Shown in pieces: positions 57,231-64,000 of a stretch of 64,000 nt of DNA. Source of the stretch: Trichobilharzia regenti. Lineage: Eukaryota > Platyhelminthes > Trematoda > Strigeidida > Schistosomatidae. The notes below the pieces were generated by a model. That model had not been told where the DNA came from. It searched no databases and saw only the letters and a program-made list of their open reading frames with translations. The position numbers and the translations under genes are program-made. The stretch is taken from the NCBI GenBank assembly GCA_944472135.2, contig OX235264.1, positions 95,428,319-95,492,318 on the forward strand, in the 5' to 3' direction. How positions within the stretch are numbered: the stretch's first letter is position 1; each line of letters opens with the position of its first letter.

Positions 57231-58384
57231 CGACAACTAGTGGTGTCCGACAGGGATTTCCACTTTCCCCATTTCTGTTTAAATTCATCATAGATATCCT
57301 AATGGAAGTATCCTTAACTGAACTTAACAACTTAGGAATCGACTTGTTACCAGGGAGTAGTCTAATGGACTTAGAATATACAGATGACATAGTCCTGTTA
57401 GGGGAGGATGCTGAAAAAATGCAGAGTCTTCTGAACACCTTGAGCAGCAATCTTCGTAGGTTTGGCATGCGATTCGCCCCCGTAAAATGTAAGATGCTGT
57501 TTCAGTACTGGACTAAGTCAACTCCTAGCTTAGTGATAGGGAGTGAAGTGATAGAACATGTTGACCACTTCACCTATTTGGGAAGCTGTATCGGCATCAA
57601 CGGACTGACTGGTGACGAAATATCAACACGGATCCGAAAAGCTCGAGCTGCTGTCGCTGACTTACACCATCTCTGGCGTAGGCGTGACATCCGGCTATCA
57701 ACCCAGGGACGCGTGTACTGCTCAGCACTTCACTCTGTCCTTCTCTATGGCTCTGAAACATGGCCAGTAGGAGTTGAAGACATGAAAAGGTTGACTGTTT
57801 TTGATCATAGATGTCTACGATCTCTTTCTCACTTAAGTGGTTTAAAAAGGTAAGTAATGTTGACGTTAGGCGTAGAGACGGAAAATCAATCGATGAGACT
57901 ATAAAGTAACATAGATTGAAATGGCTAAGTCACGTGCTGCGCATGCTTAACCATCGCCTCCCCTGACATGCATTATTAGCTGATACAGGTGCAGGTTGGA
58001 AAAGAGTAAGTGGTGGCCAAACAAGAAAATGGCATCAACCCATGAAATCCTTGATAATTAAACTGAGTCAGGTAGGGAGATGCAGACTTCCGGGTTGGGG
58101 CCCTCGGGACTCTAGGAATCAATGGCTGGAGACAATAGGTGACATGGCTCAAAATCGTTGTCAATGGCCAGCGCAGATGTATTCAGTCTCTGTAATCTTT
58201 CATATTCCTTCCTACCATTACGCATTCTGTTTCACTCTTATACTTGTCAAACTCTATTGATTCTCTTCACTCATCTTTTTGTCCAACTTTGTGTGGTATT
58301 TGGAACGTGGCAACTCAAACTGCCGGACTTCGGTGCCAAGTCCTATGTTGAATCTAGAGAGACAGACATCATGAGAAGGTAAAA
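57229..58384 (+). mobile_element. Non-LTR retrotransposon RT C-terminal half, inserted in an RTE copy
   Basis: The frame starts as TTSGVRQGFPLSPFLFKFII (57233-57292) and continues through the 183-codon stretch 57302-57853. This holds SLMDLEYTDDIVLLGEDAEK, with the YTDD box at 57377-57388, then FRRFGMRF-type and TYLGSCIGINGLTGDEISTR blocks and SVLLYGSETWPVGVEDMKRL with FDHRCLR. After a stop, frames give HRLKWLSHVLRMLNHRLP, then WLETIGDMAQNRCQWPAQ, the normal C-terminal end. The motifs differ clearly from the RTE copies (RQGFPLSP, YTDD instead of RQGCLLSP, FADD). I call it a second non-LTR family, exact clade not decided. RT motifs are preserved, but the 5' half is absent and the C terminus has breaks. 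Confidence 0.8.
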
Positions 58385-59580
58385 CTGGCGCTTCTCACTT
58401 GGAATCCACGCTCCGATTTGTAGAGTGATGCTACTCAGTAGTCTGTTCAGCATATGTCCTATCCATATTCATTTTCTTTTATGTACCAGTTGGTCAACAA
58501 GTTATAGATTTTTTTAGCTGCAGTGGTAGATTTCATTTCTACTGAATATTTTTTTAATAACTGCAGCTTAATTCTGCACAATTAGTTTGCACAATATGTT
58601 CATTTTTCAGGGTAGTTTGTTGCGTAATATTTTCTCTGCATCCAGGATTTCCAAACAAAAAAATCATGTGACGCAGTGCTGTTCAATTTGAAAAATAAAA
58701 TACTATTTATGATATTTTCCTTGGTTCCTTAGAAGTGCTCACAGGCAGGTTGGGAGGCAGATAAAAACTGCATGAGAACATATGGTAACCAACGGACATA
58801 ACTGAATGATTATGCTTTCCGGCCAGTCGTTTGATCTTCAGTGTTGGGTGAAGCCATATACTGAATTAAATCTACAGTCTACTGGAAATCATTTTCATGA
58901 TCAGTGCTGCAAGTTCCTGAAACATATGGAAAAACTCAATTGACATTTGTGTTGGAACCACTATACTTCTTCCTTATTCTTAGTCCTGTAAAGCACATCA
59001 TTTTCTTAAGTAATGAATGCCTGTCTCGCTTCTCTGGCATTGGCTGAATTTCACATTCTGATTGGATCCGCGTGTAACAGCTATCCAGCCAACTAAACAG
59101 ACAGCATCCCTTAGATTCCTATTGCTGATAGTGAGTGATATGTTGTTCCTGTTCGTTGGTCATCTTCATCAACTCTATCTTGTCTTTCTTAAGCACTAGT
59201 CCTGCCTTCACTACATTTGTCACAAATTTAGTGGTCTTAAGTGACATAAAATATAAATCATCCGTAAACTTTAGATCACGTAGTACATTATACCAGTCCA
59301 TAGCATGCTCTTCTACCCAATTCCTAAAGTCCGCTATATGATCCAGTACACCAAAATCAGAAACATCCTGAGTGATACAAATATGCCTTGTCTTAATTAC
59401 TTTTTAGTTAGCATTATTTTACAAGTGCTGATTGAAGTTGACAAGGTTTTGAAGCAATTTGCTACTTCCCTCACCATCGACGTCCTCGAAGCCTTCTTCA
59501 CAGCCAATGAGTTGAGTGCCATCTGAAGTTCTTTTCGATGATGAGGCGTGCTGCAGTCACTCAGTCTGTACATGGCAAGT
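58385..59580 (-). mobile_element. RTE copy, right part of the interrupted element
   Basis: From CGCTTCTCACTTGG on, blocks match the 28.53-29.6 kb copy in order (GATGCTACTCAGTAGTCTG, ATCCATATTCATTTTC, then GTTTGATCTTCAGTGTTGG from 58.83 kb). The minus frame at 59301-59119 reads KFTDDLYFMSLKTTKFVTNV, then KAGLVLKKDKIELMKMTNEQ; FTDD lies at 59257-59268. A second insertion separates 58505 from about 58810. This is the host element of the 57.2-58.4 kb insertion. Confidence 0.65.
58550..58700. repeat. Unidentified interspersed repeat, copy 2
   Basis: AATTCTGCACAATTAG, TTTGCACAATATGTTC, TTTGTTGCGTAATATTTTC, TGCATCCAGGAT and CATGTGACGCAGTGCTG follow the same order as the repeat at 35.01-35.17 kb. 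It lies in the segment that interrupts the RTE copy at 58.4-59.6 kb, so it is probably a mobile unit. Confidence 0.45.
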
Positions 59581-61295
59581 TATTATTGGAAATTCTGTCT
59601 GCTTTTGCTTATGGTAAATAGATAGATTTTGTGAGCCTTGCCAAAATATCACTTGCAGAATTCTTGAGGAAACAGAACTCCAAGAATGCATGACATTACT
59701 TTCTGTTTTGCATGAGTTATTTCTGCCTGATATATAAAGGATAAAGACGATGAATAAACCAAATAATCATCCAAACTATTCAACAGGCGTTCACATTCAA
59801 ATAAAATATACTTAGTGGAATGTTGTAGAAAAAGTCTTTGATGCACAAGTGATGAAATATGTGTCTTTTTCCTGACAACTATCTGTTGCCTAAGATGATA
59901 AATTGCTTACAAATTCTCATTTATTAAAGGATGAATTTTCTCTTTTTGTGGAGTTTTACAGCATTTCCGGTTTGATTAAATGTATCTGCAGTACAAATTG
60001 TTATTAGAAAATAAATATATTTGGACTGGCTTTATTTCTAGAGAGATCACATTTGATTTATTTAATCTATGTGCTGCTTGTTCTCATAAAGTGTTATTAA
60101 GATGAATAGAATAAAATTTTGTAAAGCATGGTATATCAGTTTTCTTCCTCAAGAATCGAGTGATCTATTAAATATTTGTTCATAATTGAATAATGCTAGT
60201 GTGAGCGATATTCATGCCACCTATGATCAGTAAGGACTAATAAGTAAATCGTCATCTGGCGGAACAATGAGTTTATAGGATACTGAATTCGTTTCCATTT
60301 ATAATTCTACAGTACGTTCATGTTTACACGTTCTGAGATGTCCTGACGCTGTACACGGTGGAAGACGAAGAACATTGCATTGAGAAGCACAAGTGAGAAC
60401 TTTCAAATACGTATTGTTAACGAGATCAAATTTTGAAAGGCGCGAAACGAACGATAAAGTACATAACCACGTAAAATATACACATAACAAAACCAAAAGC
60501 AGTGGTCAGTAATACATTGGCAAATATTTCATAAGCATGTGTAAGATTAGTTTCTGTAAACGCATAACATGTGTACATGAATTAGTTTATGGGCGTGCAG
60601 TTAGAGTTTATAGAGGGGCGCTACAAGTTAAAAACTAATAGCATACATCTCATGATGCCAATGGTTACCTTTTTTTGACTGATGGGTCTAACAGCGAGGC
60701 TCTTAGTGTCTATCTAGACAACATTTTTGTAGCTAACTTAAATATTATATGAGTTTTTAGAACACTGTATAAGCGTAATAATGATTCCTCTCTCTCTGAA
60801 CAGTATTTCATCCTCTGGTGTGATGAGAGAGTGTATACATGGAGAGCCTATATCGTCAGGTCAATAAAATCATTGTTTTGGAGTTTCATACATTGAAACA
60901 TAAACAGAAATCAGAAAAGTATTTGGTTCATAGAGTTAGAGTAATCTGTTCAGACAACAGTCTTAATAAGACGCTTAATCTTATCTACCATATCCTAACT
61001 GACCTAAATTTGAGGGCATAAAATGTTTTTCTAAATAAAGCTGAGGGTATCCTACCAGAACCTGTGTGTTGCCAGGAAATTCGAACAGTCACTTTCCTTA
61101 CCTTGAATATCATTACATGAAGTTAAATTCTCCACTAGATAAGTTAGCTTTATATAACTCACAGTGATACGTCATGTATTCATAATGCCTAGTGATAATA
61201 ATAATTAAGTTCATATGTTTTTCTCTCATCCAGGTAGATCGTGCTCAAACAGTTCTCCAGATGTCAATACTGTATCACTGTGTGTTGTCCAAAAA
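59581..61295. other. AT-rich spacer
   Basis: No repeat match. A 65-codon minus frame at 60299-60496 is less AT-rich than its surroundings but has no recognised family. Confidence 0.4.
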
Positions 61296-61298
61296 TCT

Positions 61299-61397
61299 GA
61301 GCTGGTGATAGCTCAGATATTTATCTGGTGAAAAAACCTTGAAGTTCAAATTGAAAGACTTCGCATCAGCTGGAATCAGACCACTGTTCAAGTTATA
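61299..61397 (+). repeat. RTE endonuclease fragment, direct duplicate of 62246-62341
   Basis: GAGCTGGTGATAGCTCAGAT to CAGACCACTGTTCAAGTT is nearly identical to 62246-62341 (I count three differences), about 950 bp downstream. The segment codes for the worn end of the APE-type endonuclease (GAGDSSDIYLV for RGADVGSDHHLV). It stops at TATATATA. Confidence 0.75.
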
Positions 61398-61579
61398 TAT
61401 ATTATATCTTTCCACAGTACCTGATACAACCTAGTTCACAAGTCCTTAAAAAGAGGGAGGGTCGAGCATTGGGCTGGCTATTCCACCCCTAAAAATCAAT
61501 TCAGTCTCTACAGAAACCTAAAATCACAACAAAAACATAATCAAACTCATTCTTCACTGTAACCAGAGGGAAAGAATAA

Positions 61580-64000
61580 CAACAGCCTGTGGAAGCCTTC
61601 GGAAAGCCAGTCAGAAGATGTACCTTCTTTCAATGAAAATAAAAATAACCATAAGGACACAGAATGTGCACACAGTCTTTAGAGTTAGAAGGTCTGATCA
61701 AGTTGGTAAACAAATGAGAAGATAGGTACATGGGGTGCTTGGAATCTCTGATCATACAGAATGAAATTAGACTCATCAAGTTTTTAAATGAAGAGTCAGT
61801 AATCTACTTCGATCGCCAATACAACAACCATTGGCATATTAAGTGGGTGGTTATCATCATTCTTCCAATGCAATCCAAATTAATTATGCAGTAATTGCTA
61901 ATCTTTTCCAAAGTAATGATAGCAAGAATGAATTCAGAAGGTAGCTAAGCTTTATGCATCCAATGCCAAGCGCTTACAAGAAACCCAGTCCGGGAAAAGA
62001 AGAAAGGACTTCACAGATAACCGTAAACACTAGTATATAAGATCCCAAACAGTGATATTGAGATTTAGCTAGCTGTATGAATACCATACTGACAGCAAAC
62101 AACATACGAGGAGAGCTAACCAGGGGTGGGGTGATGTTTAGAAAAATGAATGAGGAAGAAGGATCCTTTACAGAAGCCTGTGCATTCAATGGTTTCATGA
62201 TTCGAGGCAGCTTGTAAAAGCATATGGGCAAAAATCTAGGATGAGGAGCTGGTGATAGCTCAGATATTTATTTGGTGAAAAAACCTTGAAGTTCAAATTG
62301 AAAGACTTTGCATCAGCTGGAGTCAGACCACTGTTCAAGTTGAAAACAAGTAATCTGAAGGATAAGACTACAAGGGATATATTCACTTCTACAGTCAGAG
62401 TGAAGTGACAGGCATTATGTAGAATCACCGAGGACACCTATGTGCATAAAATTGGTACTCTCTGAAAGTGATGTTAAAGGTAATCTCTGCAGGCATCTTA
62501 CAAAGAAAGAGGAGACGAGGAATGCATTTCTAAAAGGTTCCACAAGTTAAGAAAGGATATGGAGATGGTAAAATAGATAAATCAGTGGTAAGGTGGACAG
62601 CATAAGCAGAAACTGCGTTGAAAATTTGATGAATTGAGTAATTGAGTGAAGAAGAGTGATAGGAATGACAAAGGACGATTCTCGAATAGATCAGTGGTAA
62701 CATCTCTCACTGCGGCACTGGGTGACTCGGTCTTGGATCTCAGATAGGATTTAAGTTCACACAATGTTGCAAATACGCCTTGCTGACAAATGCCAATCAG
62801 CGCGAAACATAGGTCCAAGGCTTCCTGCCTGTATCTTCCAACAATCTAGTAACACTGTATCAGATAACCACATCACTCTATAAGGAGAGATCAACACAGA
62901 TGCAACCATGAAAGTTCATCAAGGGAACCCCATTACCAAAGAAAAGAGACGAATAAAATCACTACGAAGGGCTCTTGAATCGACTATCACATAGAATTTA
63001 TCCAGAAATACCAACAACAGCTCGCACAGAACCAGAACCACCAGACACTAATCCTCAAACAAAAGCAGATTTGTTGAAGGCTAGCAGCGAAAGCAGCAAG
63101 GCTAGACGGAATTTCACTCTGAAGCATTAAAAACGGACCAAGAGGCCCCTGAGCATGTGCTCATGCCAATGTTGCAAGAGGTTTCATAGGAATGAAAATT
63201 ACTTACTGATCGAACTTGTCAAAAAATTGAAGACGAGCGACTTGGTTTTCTTCAAAGAAAGACGAAATCGTGTTCTTGTCCAAACCAAAAGAAATAATAC
63301 TTGGCATCATCATACAGGGACTGGAAGATGCTCTGGATGGGATACTTTGACCGCCGAACACAGTTTGGATTCAGAAAAAATAAATCATATGTGCATCAAA
63401 TCCCACTGCAATCAGAAATCATAGGAAAAGCAAATAATGACAGTTAAACCTGTATCTCAACTTAATCGACCTTGAAAACTTTTTCGATACTGTAGACCTC
63501 GAAATAATTTGGAAAGTGCCATAGCGCCATAGAGTGTAGTGCCACAAACTTTCATCAACTCCACATGTCGACTGATTCAAAACGGAAACTTCAGGGAAGC
63601 TTTTGAAATGAAGACAAGGGTAAGACAGAGCTGCTTATTATCTCCACTTATATACTTGATCGCAGTGGACTGTCTCATGAGGCAGACTGTAGTAACCGAG
63701 AAGACAGGAAAACGTTGAGGAAGACTTCAAAGATTTAGATTTAGGCTGAATGTCACACAAACTCGGAGAGTTACAGGCGGAAATCGGCACGTTGCCAGAA
63801 GAAGCAGAAAACAAGACTTAAAGTGGATACAGAGAACACAGATGTGATGAGGACACACAATAAAAATCAACAAACACCAATCGCTCTCAAGGGGAGAAAT
63901 CTAAACAAAGCCAGTCGTTTCACTTAACCGACCAGCAGTCATCCTTTCAGCTTTAGGTAACATGGATAAGGATGTCGAAGTCATGATGAAGAAATTAAGA
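61580..64000 (+). mobile_element. RTE-type retrotransposon running off the right edge
   Basis: The copy starts at the endonuclease (KITIRTQNVHTVFRVRRSDQ, then QMRR...VLGISDHTE, near 61.64-61.75 kb), where the usual G-T-W-N-V-R-T block is recognisable. The worn endonuclease end lies at 62.25-62.27 kb and the linker (DKTTRDIFTSTVRVK) at 62.36 kb. RT-entry blocks follow near 63.0 kb (PEIPTTARTEPEPPDTNPQT, then DLLKASSESSKARR). LEMKTRVRQ(S)CLLSPLIY-type sequence (FEMKTRVRQSCLLSPLIYLI) lies near 63.61 kb, and the area after the catalytic box runs up to the edge. Stops are frequent. It has the longest 5' part of any RTE in the window. Confidence 0.7.

Noticed and set aside
1..64000. CRISPR arrays, operons or bacterial-type regulatory sites
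   Set aside because: No regularly spaced short direct repeats, no ribosome-binding-site plus gene patterns; the content is eukaryotic retroelements.

Overview
The window is AT-rich, intron-like or intergenic DNA from a eukaryote, most likely a schistosome or close trematode relative. Three things point there. There are many decayed copies of an RTE-type non-LTR retrotransposon of the SR2 kind. There are many Penelope-like element (PLE) fragments with the reverse transcriptase plus GIY-YIG architecture. There are short Pol III repeats in which a tRNA-like head is followed by a hammerhead ribozyme fold, the arrangement known as SM-alpha in Schistosoma. No prokaryotic gene organisation is present, and I see no intact conventional protein-coding gene. 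The only hint of a host gene is a pair of phase-compatible candidate exons on the minus strand near 44.3 and 48.2 kb.

Layout. 0-10 kb: a 5S rRNA pseudogene at the left edge, RTE remnants, and several Pol III SINEs, one with an almost intact hammerhead. 10-16 kb: more RTE remnants, a striking 448-bp insertion that is mostly a perfect 189-bp-arm hairpin flanked by a 13-bp target-site duplication, then a Pol III cluster (SINE, 5S, tRNA-Gly-like, SINE head, SINE). 16-20.6 kb: no recognisable feature. 20.6-24 kb: a PLE RT remnant, an RTE 3' half and a PLE endonuclease remnant, all minus strand. 25-28 kb: SINEs and hammerhead repeats. 28.3-30.2 kb: the longest RTE copy with an RT domain. 32.7-43.5 kb: PLE territory with at least five fragments, including the best-preserved element (41.1-43.5 kb, minus). 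46.3-47.7 kb: a further PLE with an inverted copy of its own 3' edge at its 5' side. 48.5-55.4 kb: RTE pieces, and an inverted pair of hammerhead-like motifs. 57.1-59.6 kb: a nest in which a plus-strand non-LTR element sits inside a minus-strand RTE copy. 61.3-64 kb: a plus-strand RTE copy that runs off the right edge.

The elements do not form a working pathway. They are successive waves of retroelements at different stages of decay. The most coherent theme is self-cleaving RNA and foldback structure: hammerhead motifs accompany both the SINEs and a PLE 5' region, and three separate PLE fragments carry inverted self-duplications at their ends. Calls come from reading translations and motifs by eye; no database search was possible.
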